Below are positions 1-11,600 of a stretch of DNA of 25,362 nucleotides, piece by piece. Source of the stretch: Polyrhizophydium stewartii (lineage: Eukaryota > Chytridiomycota > Chytridiomycetes > Rhizophydiales); the NCBI GenBank assembly GCA_027604665.1, contig JADGIZ010000110.1, positions 1 through 25,362 of the forward strand, in the 5' to 3' direction. The translations under genes and the position numbers were made by a program. The first letter of the stretch is position 1. Each line of letters begins with the position of its first letter. Under the pieces are notes generated by a model that saw nothing but the letters and a program-made list of their open reading frames with translations, had not been told where the DNA came from and made no database searches.

Positions 1-43
1 CCGCACGTTTGGCCGCGCGCCTTCTGCCTCGCGCCATGCGCCG

Positions 44-1280
44 TCATATAGCGCGGCGCGCTGGCTTGGTCGCGACAGCCGCGCGCGATGAGCATTTGCT
101 GCGGCTGACGCTGAGGGGCATCGTCGGCGGCGATCGCTCCACGAGTCCTGCCGGACGGGGTCTTGCGTATCCACCCTCGGTTTGCAAGCCGTCTGGCATC
201 TTTGGCGCACTTCCCTGCGATGACGTCATCAAACTCGACGGGGAACGGAGCATGTCGGCAAACGACAGCATTTCAGATGACGAGGACGACGATGGTTTCT
301 CTGAGAACGGTGGCGGCTGGTGTGGTGCCGGTGACGGCGCCAGCGACGGCGCCGGCGACAGCGACGACGAGAAAGACCATGCCGAGAACCTCATGGGAGA
401 CGTGCCTCGTTCGACGGTCGAGACAGGATTCCATGGCCATTCCTTTCTGCGGAGGCGGAACGCCGCATATCCTGCAATGGCCGTCACGATGATCAAGACA
501 CCTGCAACGATGCCGCCAATGGCGCCGCCACTCAGTCCGCTGCTCAATGCCGAGCCTGAACGCAATGGTGTCAGCACGGCTGATGCGGCGGTCGCAAAGG
601 CGGCAGCGGCGACTCACACGACGGGGCGTTGCAGACTGCCTGTGTGTCGCCCGACGAGCACAGTGACGTGCCCGACAGGTTGCACGACGTCACCTTGGAC
701 AGTCCAGACGGCAGCGGGCCGGACAGCTGTGTCTGGACGGCCTCGCATCGTGGCCATGATGACTAAAGTTGGATTTATATTTGGGGTTTCCCCTGTCGAT
801 AAACACACGCTTCAGACGCGCACGTTTGCCGTCCCCAGAACCGCCCGTCACCCGTCGCCCCACGCACCCGTCACACCCCGTCGAGCTCCAGGAACCACCT
901 GTGGCTTCCGGAGTTCTTTCAAGCTGCGGGTTGTTGGACAGGTCGCTGCAGCAGGCGTCAGTTGCCGCACACTGGGAAGCAGCCAGCACCGATCTCGCTG
1001 CAGCCCAGACTCACAGCGACGTGACGTTGGCGAGCCCAGAGAGCAGCGACAGCGAGCCAGTCAGATTGGCGCCAGAGAGTGTGCTGCCGCGGCCGATGCG
1101 TGCGTCAGCAGCTGCGCGAGTCGAGGCAGCCCGCTCGCCGCTCGCACACTCACAGCCCCGTGATCACGCCGTTGCTGCAGGTGGCATATCCGGATGTGCA
1201 GCAGTTGTTGCCAAAGTCGAGCGAGGGGAGCTCAATTCAGGAAAGTGACCAGCAGCCAACTCGGGCCAATCACTCGTCAT
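44..1280 (-). pseudogene. Decayed LRR transmembrane protein gene
   Basis: This is a broken paralogue of the two plus-strand LRR genes at 18482 and 20899. In minus-strand order it holds an LRR N-terminal cap (start 1280, through NNCC..GYATC..GVITGL, splice donor after 1154), one LRR exon (1083-1015, 23 residues), a start of a second LRR (LDLSNNPQL, 945-921), a C-terminal cap exon (726-618, SGPLPSGL...CNLSGT.LC) and a final exon (555-44). The final exon encodes a glycine-rich membrane segment (SGLSGGAIGGIVAGVLII...) and a Ser/Pro-rich tail. Damage seen: the cap changes frame between FPEL (frame of the ATG) and LPSLDFGNNCC; the first cap Cys of the paralogues (MSA..DC) is Trp (MTSDW); 192 bp interrupt the last LRR; and the tail runs 17-18 residues past the paralogue stop after LSVSR. 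The parts are clear by comparison. That the gene is dead, rather than mis-sequenced or spliced around the insertion, is inference. Confidence 0.75.
730..921 (-). mobile_element. 192-bp insertion with 5-bp target duplication
   Basis: On the minus strand the LRR coding sequence reads ...AACCCGCAGCT up to 922, then foreign sequence, then CAGCTGTCCGGC... from 729. Removing 730-921 plus one CAGCT copy restores an uninterrupted repeat (LDLSNNPQL joined to SGPLPSGL), matching the equivalent exon of the gene at 20899 (LSGNSGLTGVMPSGF). CAGCT is therefore duplicated at 922-926 and 725-729 (plus-strand AGCTG). I see no terminal inverted repeats and no ORF in the insert. It ends in an acceptor-like ACACAG next to the duplication, as an introner-type element might, but there is no GT donor at the other junction. 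It could be a small non-autonomous element or a templated insertion. Confidence 0.55.
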
Positions 1281-1325
1281 CCGTGTCCGGCCTTGCGGAC
1301 GGCTTTTGGGGGTTTCCCCGCCAAC
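1281..1325. promoter_or_regulatory. 45-bp gap between divergent genes
   Basis: Only 45 bp separate the ATG of the decayed minus-strand LRR gene from the chosen ATG of RAD17. There is no room for a normal two-way promoter, so RAD17 promoter elements probably lie inside the decayed gene. No TATA box is visible. Confidence 0.35.
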
Positions 1326-4300
1326 ATGCGCAGGACGCTGGGCACACGCCGCCCGCTTGCTGCGCGGCAGCCGCCCACCACCAAGACGCCTCTCCCTCAA
1401 GTCACGGCCAAGCCTTCACGGCGGACGAAGGCGCCTTCGCCCCCGCAGCCGCAGGCGGCGCCGTCTGCTGGCAGCGCGCAGGACGAGGCCGAGTTGGCCG
1501 ACATCCCCGCCAAGGCCTCGAGGTCCTCAAGGCCCTTTCGAGCCGCAGTGGCGGATGCTGCTCGCACGAACAGCAGTGCGCCCGAGCCTGCGAGCACGCC
1601 CGCACCCCGCCCGCACTCTACCACCGCGTCGCCGTCGCTCAAAAGGCGGGCCTCGGGGCCGTCACCAGCCCGCCTCGTTCTGCCTCGCAGGAAGCTTCAC
1701 GAGCCCGCCAACGACGCAATCGGCGACTTCGGGTCGGACCCTGACGAGGCTCCGGAGCCGCGGCGCAGGAAGCCGCATTCTATTGCATCAAGCGCCGACC
1801 CCGTGACGGATGACCTCTCAGACGAGGCCTCGCCAGTTGATCGACCGCCGTCCCCTGGCGCTTCGTCGTCGACTGCCCGCGACATTGCTCGCCAGCGCGT
1901 ATTCGAGACCCAGCTTTGGATCGACAAGTACCGTCCCGCAACCGAGAACGAGCTTGGCCTGCACAAGCGCAAGCTGCGCGACCTACGCGACCGTCTCGTG
2001 CGCGCGTTTTCGGATGTTCGAGCTCACGCACCCGAGTCCGGCGGACGCTGTGGGCGGTTGCTTGTCCTCACGGGTCCGTCCGGCGCAGCCAAGACAGCTG
2101 CTCTCCGTGTGCTGTCCAGAGAGCTTGACTTTGATATCGCCGAGTGGGAGAATCCCGTTAACACAAACCCGTTCGAGTCCGTATGGAACAGGCACGAGCG
2201 ATCAAGCAGCGACGGCGCGCCAGCTCGATTTGGCCCCGACTACGTCCCGGTCATGCTTCGCTTTCAGGAGTTTGTTGCAAGCGCGACAAAAGCCGCAACG
2301 CTCTCCTTTTCGCCCGTCGGGCCGCCATTGGGCGGAACCAATGCACTGAATGTGCTTGGCACCAGCGCCTTGCAGCAGCATCTGCCGCCGCTTCCGGCCT
2401 CTGCCGCGCAAAACGCCCGTCGGGCCCGTCGCAAGATCGTGCTCATCGAAGACTGGCCGCCGCTGGGGTCGCCGTCCTCGCGCGCGGCACTGCATCACTC
2501 GCTCCGCTTGTACATGGCCTCCACGGCAGCTGTTTTCCCGCTCGTTCTGATCATCAGCGACGTGTCTGATGTTCACCTGGCCGGGGGCTCTGGGGGAGGA
2601 CCGCGCGACGGCTGCTTCACAGATTCGCCTGTCACGGTGCGCTCCGTGATCCCGCCCGACATTGCCGCAATGCAGTCGTACACCAACATTGCCTTCAACC
2701 CCGTTGCTCCGACGATCTTGGCAAAGGTGCTCACGCGGATTGCCGACATTGAGTTCCACGCTCCCTCACGCCGCGCTCGCCGCCCCTCAAAAGCCGTCCT
2801 TGATTGGATCGCAAAGACCTCGAGCGGCGACATTCGGCACGCGATCCACCGCTTGCAGTTTCTCGCTCTTGCGGACTTGGCGGCGATCCCATCGACTATG
2901 GCTGCATCTATGGACAGCGCTTCGCGTCGTACGCGCAGGTCAATAGCTTCCGATATCCGAACGCACGCCGCCGCGACGCGGAACAGAGAACTCTCGACCC
3001 AGCCAAATACTTTCGTGCAACATGCACGGCCTTCACAAACTTACAATCACGCAGTTGGCACGCAGCTTGGTCATTCCGCCGTGTCGCAGACACAGTCGGC
3101 GTTGAGATTCTCGCAGAGGCAGTCATCCGGCAGAACCGTGCGCGCGTCGCTCGACGACGCGGATTGTCGTGACGAGACGGTGTCCATTTTCCAGGCCGTC
3201 GGTCGTATTCGATACAATAAGCGTCTCGATTCCATGTCCATGAGCGAGCTGATGCTCTCGTCTCCGCAACATGACCATCACCGCCGTCTCAAGCTCGAAA
3301 TCGAGCCAGAGGTAAGATCTGCTCGCTCCTGCTGTCTGGTTCGGCTCGCAGTTCTGACCGACCCGAAACCACAGAGCCTGTTTGACCTGATGCATATCGA
3401 TCACGACGCATTTGTGCTGTTTGCCGAGCAAAACACACTTCCGTGCTATGATTTGCTTGAGCAACTCGTAGCGGCAACTTCGTATCTGAGCGACTCGGAT
3501 CTCCTCGTCGGCCGCTGGGAGGTTAGTCCCCGTCCATGCCCGCCTGCTGTCTCCGCCGACCGCACGAAGAAAGCGGCTAAACGGCCACGTTGCTGCAGAA
3601 TCGCCGTCACCTCACGTCGCATGCAACATCCGTGTGCGCCCGAGGGCTGCTTTTCTCGCACGGCGCTACATCGCCTGGGACCCGACTTGAGCCGCCGAAT
3701 CTCGACCATGTCGACCTCGACCCCTTTGCAGCTCCGGAGTCGCTTTTGCCGTATTCGTCCTTGTCGGCGATGAGCTCTTCGTTCCGCGATGCTCCAGCCG
3801 CGCATGCAGCGGCAAGCTCTACATTGGCAAGAGTAGTGCAAGCACCAAAGAACACATTCCAGCAGCTCACCAAACCCGAGGCATGGGCTTGCCGCCTCAA
3901 GGCACGCGACAATCGCATGGCCCTGCAGTTTGAGCTTGCGCGCGACTGGGTGCAGCAGTGCCTCAAGCTTGAAGAGTCAGAGTATGCGGACCATACAGCG
4001 AACACAGCGCTGGCGCTTTCTCGACATCATATGGACTCTGTACTTTGGCTCGAGATCTTGCCTTTCCTGGGGATTCTCGGCCGCACCAATCGCTTCCCGC
4101 CGGTGCGAACTCTCCCAGGTGAGTAGCACTTGGCGCCTTGGTCCCAGACGAGCCGATATTGTCTGGTTGTGCTGATAGTGGCGATCGGGCCAGTGTACGC
4201 CAAATCGGCCCTCGCAGGAGTCTGCAGCTTTGGGCCGCGTTCGGTTGCGGACTGGCTGCATGAGGGTGCATACGACGGCGGCATAGAGTACCTTGACGCC

Positions 4301-4549
4301 ATCGAAGACCCGACTACAGACACGTTTGTGTCCACAGGCAGACCGTCTATCTTTGCATCGACCCCAGGCAAACGATCGGCCAGCAAGAGCACTTGGCAGG
4401 ACCACATGTCGCTCCGAGACGATGATATCGACAAGTTCTCGGACGACGAAAACGACGTGCTTGGAAACGGCTGGCTGGCGGGTGCCTACGACCTGGCCGC
4501 TGCAAATATGGCGTCTCCCACCCAGGCCGTGACAGCCTCGCGATCTTGA
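1326..4549 (+). CDS. RAD17: Checkpoint clamp loader subunit RAD17 (Rad24/Rad17 family)
   Basis: AAA+ ATPase that, with RFC2-5, loads the 9-1-1 clamp at damaged DNA in the nucleus. Exons are 1326-3311, 3375-3521, 3599-4118 and 4194-4549 (introns 63, 77 and 75 nt); the product is 1,002 aa. In order: a basic, Pro/Ala/Ser-rich tail to about residue 195; the family opening W.DKYRP...ELGLHKRKL (W198); Walker A GPSGAAKT (250-257); F.I.EW.NPVN; Walker B-like VLIED (372-376); SGDIR (500-504) of the lid; FQAVGRIRYNKR; and the helical C-terminal part (LFDLMHIDHD, YLSDSDLL). It ends in an acidic DDDIDKFSDDE segment. The first intron is a multiple of three without a stop, so unspliced RNA would read through it. 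The protein is longer than human (about 680 aa) or fission yeast Rad17 because of the N-terminal tail and loops, notably about residues 520-615. Walker A has Ala where the P-loop usually has Gly. The ATG is the first in frame past the divergent gene. Confidence 0.94.
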
Positions 4550-4675
4550 ATCTACTAAATAAGTGTGCTGGACAGCAAAGAGTGTCGCAATGCACGTTTT
4601 ATGTAGGCGAAATGCGGGGAAATTTTATGGAAGAGCAAGGATATGGTCTGCGCCAGTGTTCGCGGCGGCTAAACA
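4550..4675. other. Convergent 3' region between RAD17 and the EF-hand gene
   Basis: The 126 bp separates two converging stop codons and is more AT-rich than its flanks. It holds CATAAA-like poly(A) signals for the minus-strand gene (plus-strand TTTATG at 4624-4629 and 4598-4603) and an AAATAAG just after the RAD17 stop. No gene is seen. Confidence 0.4.
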
Positions 4676-5388
4676 TTACTTGCCGCCCGTGTTGTTCTGC
4701 TTGAGCAGCCACACGACGTATTCGTTAAAGTTGACCTTGCCGTCGCGGTCAGTATCCAGTTCCTGCAACGTCGTGAGCATCGACTTGTTGGTGAGTTTCA
4801 TCTTGACAAGATCGGCGTACATGTGCTTGAATTCGGTGACGTCCACGCGGCCCGATCCATCTCTGTCGAATCTGCGCGCGAGTCAGCTTCGTGTAGGACC
4901 GGCTGCGCACTCTGCCACCCAAGAGTCAGATGCCGCACTTGCGGAAGTGTGCGCTGATTTCAGTCAAAAGCTGCAGGTTCTCCTCGCCGAGCTGCAGCGA
5001 CTCGAAGCGGTTATCTGTTTGCCACCATTTGAAGACTTGCGAGTGCGTCAGGATGTTTTTGGGGCTGTGCGAGAGCGCAAATGGCGCATTTCGCACATTC
5101 TTCGAACCCAATCACACCGTCTCCATTGCTGTCGAGCAACTTGAGATCCATTTCGAGCTCCCGGTCTGTGAGGATATAGCCCATTTCTCGGCAGAGGTTG
5201 CTGAACTCGCGCACGCTGATGGTGCCCGAGTGGTCCCTGTCAAACTTCTCGAATCTGCCATTGTTGACACCATGTGTCAGCGGATTGCGTCTGGGACGCG
5301 AAGCTCAGCGAGCCTCGACGGGGAGTGAGCACGCTGCGATGCTCGGCGACGCATGAGTATGCAGGAGACGGGCAGAGTATCGTGCCAT
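4676..5388 (-). CDS. Four-EF-hand calcium-binding protein (calmodulin/centrin superfamily)
   Basis: A calmodulin-like calcium sensor of 168 aa. Minus-strand exons are 5388-5333, 5254-5097, 5035-4939 and 4871-4676 (introns 78, 61 and 67 nt). All four loops keep acidic or oxygen ligands at positions 1, 3, 5 and 12: DRDHSGTISVRE, DSNGDGVIGFEE, DRDGSGRVDVTE and DTDRDGKVNFNE, so four sites may bind calcium. Loops 2 and 3 are joined by a longer helix with FFKWWQTDNRF and LQLGEENLQLL, which is not calmodulin sequence. The C-terminus is polar (QNNTGGK). Exons 2-4 are firm because frame and EF-hand spacing agree across both junctions. Exon 1 (MARYSARLLHTHASP..IA) is less certain: it was chosen because it gives IAAFEKFDRD at the junction and its intron has a CTGAC branch-like site. 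Size suits calmodulin or centrin, but I do not recognise a named orthologue. The gene is divergent to SZT2 and convergent with RAD17. Confidence 0.85.
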
Positions 5389-5668
5389 GCGTGTGGGCTG
5401 ACTTGCATAATCTTCGCTGCCGGTATTTGACTGCCCGAGTGCAGGGGCCGCTCGCTCAGTGACGCCGTGCTCTTCGCAGCGAATCCCATGTTGGGTAAAC
5501 TGGGGTAAGGGCAAACAGAAAACGCAACAAACCCTTTGCGCTGTGCCGCCATGCTCTTCGCGAATACTCTGTTGGGCAGGTCGTGAGAGGCCTCTCCGGC
5601 GTCGGCCGGCAGACTGCAGCTCGCGGTGCGGCCTTGATCTCAGGCGGCCGAGCCCGGACTTTGCCGCA
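5389..5668. promoter_or_regulatory. Shared divergent promoter region, EF-hand gene / SZT2
   Basis: The 280 bp between the two start codons must supply upstream signals to both genes. It contains an imperfect direct repeat (5468-5495 and 5552-5576) and no TATA box I can identify. No gene is seen in it. Confidence 0.5.
5468..5576. repeat. Imperfect direct repeat in the shared promoter
   Basis: Copy 1 (5468-5495) and copy 2 (5552-5576) share TGCTCTTCGC, then GAAT, then TGTTGGG. Copy 1 has three extra bases (AGC) in the middle. Spacing start to start is 84 bp. The repeat may be a paired protein-binding site or a chance local duplication. Confidence 0.45.
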
Positions 5669-8600
5669 ATGGCGCAAGGCGACGGCCGAGGAGGCGCGGA
5701 CGCGGGCGGGGCCTTGGCGCCTGCCACCGAACCCGTGAGCCGCTGCCCAGCGCAGGGCACGGTGCCTGTGCGGCCGAGGCGGAAGCGTGCCTGACCATCG
5801 CCCGCGCGCGCAGCCTGTGCTGGAGCCCCAGGTCGTGGCCCTGCACATCCGTTGCCCGCGCCTGTTCACGATGATCGAGGTCGACTCTTGGATAATGCGG
5901 CACATGCTAGTGCCCCGCACGCTGCGCGAGTGGGAGGTGGGCAGTCGGACGCCGCGGCGCTCACGTAGCTGGCTGCTGGGTCTTTCTTCCCGTCAGCGGA
6001 CCTCAGACTCGGCTGACCAGCGCCGCCGCCAGACGCCTTCGCTGTCGGTCGCCGACGTCTCTGTCGACTCGCCGCATCTGTCCTGGCTGCCGTCGGACGG
6101 GACCCACCCGCCGCACGCGCCGCAGCAGGCCTCCGCGCACGCCGCTGCGCCATCTGAGTACGCCTACCACCCTAGCACGCCCTGGCCCTCGGACCAGCTC
6201 TTCCGCATCACCGAAAAGACGGTTGTTTTGACGTTCGCGTCCAGGCACCGGCTGGTGGTGCTGCTTGATGTGTCGCCGTCAATGGCCGTCGTCGACGTTG
6301 CCGGCCGACCAAAGGTGCATCTGTCGACTGCATTCGACACGTAAGTCGCCCCGACTTGAAGACGCCGGTCGCGCTGCGGGCGATCGATGGATGTAGGCAT
6401 GAGCTCACCAGGCATCTGCGACTGCCGCCACAGCATTTGCAAGTCCTTTGACGGACTTGTTCGTCCGTTCGAGATCCCGCAACCGTGGAAGGGATCAGGC
6501 TTGCTTGTGCGTTTGGTCGCCGCAGATGCTGTGACCAACCAAAGTAATATCGCCTGCGGCTGACGGCTCGTGGGTGCTGCAGATTGAGCCAGAGCTCCTT
6601 GTCACCGTCATTGCTGATGCCGGTAACGCCCATCTGCCAACCACTTCGGCGGACTGCGATCTTTCGATGCGCGTGCTGGTGCAGGAAATCAGCGTCACCT
6701 CTCGCAATCTCATGTCCGTCGCCGAAAGACTCTACGACACCATGGTGGCTTTTGAGAACGCCCTTCGGGAGTGCGGCCATCGCAAGCCGCGAGATCCCAT
6801 TCAGCTTGCCCAAGAAGCCCTTGGAAAGGTCCCGCCGATTCCCGACGGTGTCGCTCCGGCAGGAAACGCGCTGTTTGGCGAGGCCCACCCAAGCACCTCG
6901 CCGCCGTCTCATCTTCAAAGCCAAACTATCCAGTCGCCGTACCAGCCTCCGTTGTCTGGACCCGATCATCAGGCTCGCACGCGAGCCATGTTTAGCGCCT
7001 TTGATGCAGCGTTTCTCGCTCTCGAACAGCTTCCAAATGACGCGCTGCCCGCCATCTTGTACCTGACCGATGGCGTCTCTCCAGAAAGCGACGCCGAGGT
7101 GTCGATCCCGCGCGAGGTACAGCGCAGGATCATAGGCGACGCAATCCGCGTCACCATTGTCCAGGTTGGGTCCGGCTCGGGATTCACGCCAAGCGTGAGC
7201 TTCGGCCACGTGCCACACACAGAATTCCTGCGCTTCGTTTCCGATGCTCTCTCGGGCGTCTTCATCTACTCCTCCGACTGCCCGTACATGCCCGACGTTC
7301 CAGAGTCCAGCAGCATAATCGAGCCTCAGCCGTTTGGGCCCGATCATCCGCTCAACCCTTGGACCGACCATGGCGGTGTGCCGCCGCCGGTCACGATGGC
7401 TGCGACAAGCTCGATCAACCCATCGGCGCTGGGTTCCGCCTCCTTTACCTCGCCTTGGCCTCGGCCTCACAGCTTCGTGCACGTGCAGCACATCCCGGCC
7501 AACTTTTATCACCGCATGATGATGATCCGCGAGCAGATTCTTGAGCGACGGCCGTTCTACGGCGTCTCGCAGAGGAGCGTCCTGGGCGACATTCGCAACC
7601 GCCCGGTAGACATGCCCCGATGCAAGCTCATTGATGAAGGGCACACCGGACCGGACGATATGGAGCACACCGGTCTCTCCCCCGACGAATCGGCTTTTCC
7701 GTGGTTCCTGGGCTCAAAACCGCCGGTTATCGCCGAGATACTGTGCGAGTACCGCGATTACTATATCCACCAAGTTCGTCTCGCCGACGTGATCGCCACC
7801 CGTCTGCGCGAGGGTTTCCGCGTCCAGAGCATCCACAAGTCCAAGCGAAGCAGCTCGCGCCAGTCGAGTCGTGTGGAGATTATCCTCGCCATGCCATGGG
7901 CACAAAACTTCACCATCATTTACATCGTCAAGATGTCTTGGCTTCCAGACCCATCCATGCGCATGTCTTTTTTCGACCACGGCTTCGCAGGGACGCGCTT
8001 GCACATTGGTCTGCACGTGCTCGGCCATCACGCCTTCGCAATGGCTCTCATGAACATCGAAAGCATCGAGAAACTCGAGGCCGACGGAGGCGGCGAGAGA
8101 GTACATGATAAGCTCGTGCAACTCCGGACCTTGTTGCGTGCAATCATTACGACAGACGAGACGTTGCGGGTCAGTGTTCACAACCTGCCCATGCGCCTCG
8201 ATGATTGGCGGCTGACTCTAATCGGCCTTGCTGCAGAACTTGTCGTCATTCAACTCACGCCCGGCACTTGCACTGTGTTTCCCAAACATCTGGGCCGTCA
8301 AGTCGCTTGGTTTTAGCTCTGGGGCGAGCAACATCGCGCCGCACGAGCCGGAACGCTCGTCAATCTCGTCGGCACGCTCGATAGCGCAGCCACCTCCACA
8401 GCAGCTCGACCTGCCGACAAACTATTGGCAGCAGATGGCGCAGATCATGCAATCATGGTCGCTGATGCTGGACGAGTGGAGATCCCCAATCTTACTGCGC
8501 TCGACGTCGTCTCGCGATCAAGGCGCAGGCGCTGTTGAGATGGCCCTCCGGGGCTCTGACAACAAGAAGCGCCGCCAAGCTGCCATTACATGGCTCGATC

Positions 8601-11600
8601 AGCTGCTGTCGCGTTGGTCGAGCATGTCGTTTGACCGGCCGTCGTCTTATATCAAGCTCGTCTTTGAGAATCCTACCGGCGCAACACCCACCGGATTCTG
8701 CGCAGCCTATTTGACTCCCGAGACAGACTGCATCGTGATGCTTTCGCTCTATACTTTCGGAGTCAGTCTTGTGGCGCGCCGCGCCTTGATCGATGACCTC
8801 GTTGCCGCAATCGGCAACATCCAGTACGCGCCCAAGAACGGCTTGCCGCCGCTGCACCCTTTGACTGTTTGCGACAAGCCCGTCCACAGGCTGCTCGTAC
8901 GGTACACGCTCAGAGTCCCCCGCGGCAGCCGCGCCGCGAGAGACGGAGTCGCCGATGGCGCTGAGCCCTCGTATCCCGGCACATCACCCAGATCGCCACA
9001 TACACACACCTCCGAATCGCCTCTTGGGCATCTGTCAACCTCGGCCGCGACGACAGGCAGCAGCTTGGGTGCTGGGGCGCGCGAGCAGAGCCATCGCATC
9101 GAGCCTTTGCCCGTTTACAGTGGCTCATGCTCGCCGTTCGATTCTGCGTTTATCCTGCAGTCGCCTTCGTCGCGTTCGTACATGCGCTTGCGCAGATGGA
9201 TTTGGTTCGCGGACATCATCGAGCAGCCTTCGCATGATGGCACCCACCCGATGCTGGTCCACCGCGTTCAGAAGCGCGCGTTTGCGCAGCTTTACAACAC
9301 GCGCCTCAGCGACGGCTTTGTCCCCGCGGCCGAATCACCCGGGTGCACCACGTTCTACCTCCAGGTTCCGGTCAAGGTCACGGCGCACTCCGACAGCCCC
9401 ATGCGGCCGTGCGCCGTTCAGTTTGCGCTTTTGTGGAATCCTGACCTGCAGCTCCTTGCGACGGAGTTGTGGGTTGAGCCTCTCAGCCGTGTGCGGCGCA
9501 CCGAGCCCCACGAAACCCGATCGGACGACGAGACGTTTGCCGACTACTACCATGACTTTGTTGTGGGCATTGAGACAAAGGTGCGTTTTTGACTGCAAAG
9601 GCGAGAATTTGATCGGTGTCTGATCTTGACGTGCGACGCTGCAGGATCGCGCGCTTCTCTCGAGCATCTTTGCGTTCGAGTACATCCAGGAGCTCGGCCG
9701 CGGCGTGGCTATTGAGCGCGTCACGCTGGACGAATCGACGAAGCGGTTGCTGAGTTGTGCCCACGACTCGCACGACAACCAGGTGGTGCCGACGCCATTC
9801 CACCTGCCGTCAGTGCTCCGTGAGTCGCCGTTCAGCCTTGCTGTATTCCACGTCCTGTCTATCGACGACGGATGCGATGAAGATGTCGTGCTCAAGGGTG
9901 TCGCCGCGTCCAGCACCAAGGCCAGCGAGCGAAGCGAGTACGAGCAAGTCCAAGGCGCATCTACTCGATGGTGCACTCCACGCAGCCTGTGGGATGACGC
10001 ATCTCACACTGGCCGTCTTGTTCCATCGGCTCCGTTTCTCGAGGCAATCCCCGTGCAGCGTGGCGAGAGCTCGGCGACTCTGACGGCTCAAACCATTGCG
10101 GCAATGCGCGAGGCAGAGGCGACCGCTAAACACGCTGCTGCAGTCAGCGTGCGGCACATCGCCCATGCAACGCTCCCCGATACGCCGCTCCTCGCAGCGG
10201 GATGTCCGATTCCCGTGTCTCTCGTGACCGGGAAAGACATCTCTCAGACAGCCCGCTCCAACGCAGTTCTTCACGGCTTTCTGACGGAGGCGCTCCTGCG
10301 CGTGAGCGATCTGGTTGTCAAGTGGCCTGTCGGTCTCCCTGTCGATCAGCAAAGCCCATCCATGCACCCGACGCTTGATCTGGACATCCTCGAGCACATT
10401 CGATCCGTTCTCTTGGGCCGGTACGCGCACGCTCGTGCGTTTCTGCTGCGCTCCGTCGCGCAATCCGTTTGCCACATCAAGTTTGTTTCCTCGGATCGGT
10501 TTATTGTCGCGGCGTTGCACGAGTACAGCGTGCCCATGAGCGAGGATCCGGAGCGAGACCGCATCAACGGCCACGAGACACACTACTTCTCCATCGCCTT
10601 TTTCGACTGTGCGCGGCCAAGCAAGCCGGTCAAGCAGCCGATCGTGTGGGTCGCGCCAGAGAACTCGTCACGCCAAGACGATACGCATGCAAGGCGCCAC
10701 TCCCTATCACCCAGTGCAGGTGGCGACGAGGCCGAAGAATTTACCGATGTTGAAGGCGACGGCAACGACGACGACCAGGATGCCGGCGGTACCGACGGCG
10801 ATGGACCCAGGCCTACCCTTGCTGGTGACAATACGAATCCCACCGATCGCAGAAGAGCATCGCGGCGTGACGCTGCTTCGTCAAAGCGCTTCAACGCCCC
10901 CGAAACACCCCGGATACCGCCTTCGGAACCCCTTACACCAGTGCACATTGCGAGCCTGACATGCGACGAGGATGGGCAGTTTGTGCGGCTCGCTCCGGGC
11001 TTCGTCTTGGCGTACGGCGGCGAACAGCACGACTCGGGTGTTATTGGCCTGGGAATGCGCGCAACAGTTGCGGGGACGAATCCAGATGCCGCCACGGTCG
11101 CATCTCACAGCGCCATCCGGATGGGGCGCCTTTCAAACGGCGAGTCTCCGCCATCGTCGTCCGCCACGCCCTCTGTATCGGCATCGATCCCGAGCATCTC
11201 TGCTCTGCTAGGCCCCTCCGCCGAGTCACAGGCCTTCTTTGACGCCGTTGGCGAGGCATACGCCACGGCGTTTGCCAAGACGCTGTTCCTTTCGCTGATC
11301 CAAGGAGCTCCAACTACCGAGAAAGACGTGCGCAGAGCCTTCATGGCGTTTGAGCAGACGACTCTTACTGTGGACCTCGCTCCGCTTCTCGACAGCCTGG
11401 CTGCATCTGCCGCTTTTGCATCGGCCAGCAAGGCTACACTCGGCGGGGCCTCTACGCCGCCGCTGGCCAATAGCCCGAGCGAGGCGCATTTGGCCGAGTC
11501 GTCCTGGGTGCCGTCGCCAAAGATCAGCGCCAGCAAGTCGCCTATTGATCCGGCCGTGGATCAAGTATACCAATCCATTCTCCAAAAGCACTTTGAGCCG

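Noticed and set aside
163..1744. Long plus-strand open frames at the left edge
   Set aside because: They are Ala/Arg-rich frames opposite the recognisable minus-strand LRR exons or out of phase with RAD17. None shows a domain.
6208..7668. 486-codon minus-strand open frame
   Set aside because: It lies opposite SZT2 exons 2-4, which match the family. Its composition (Arg/His/Gly-rich, no motif) is that of a G+C-rich antisense shadow.
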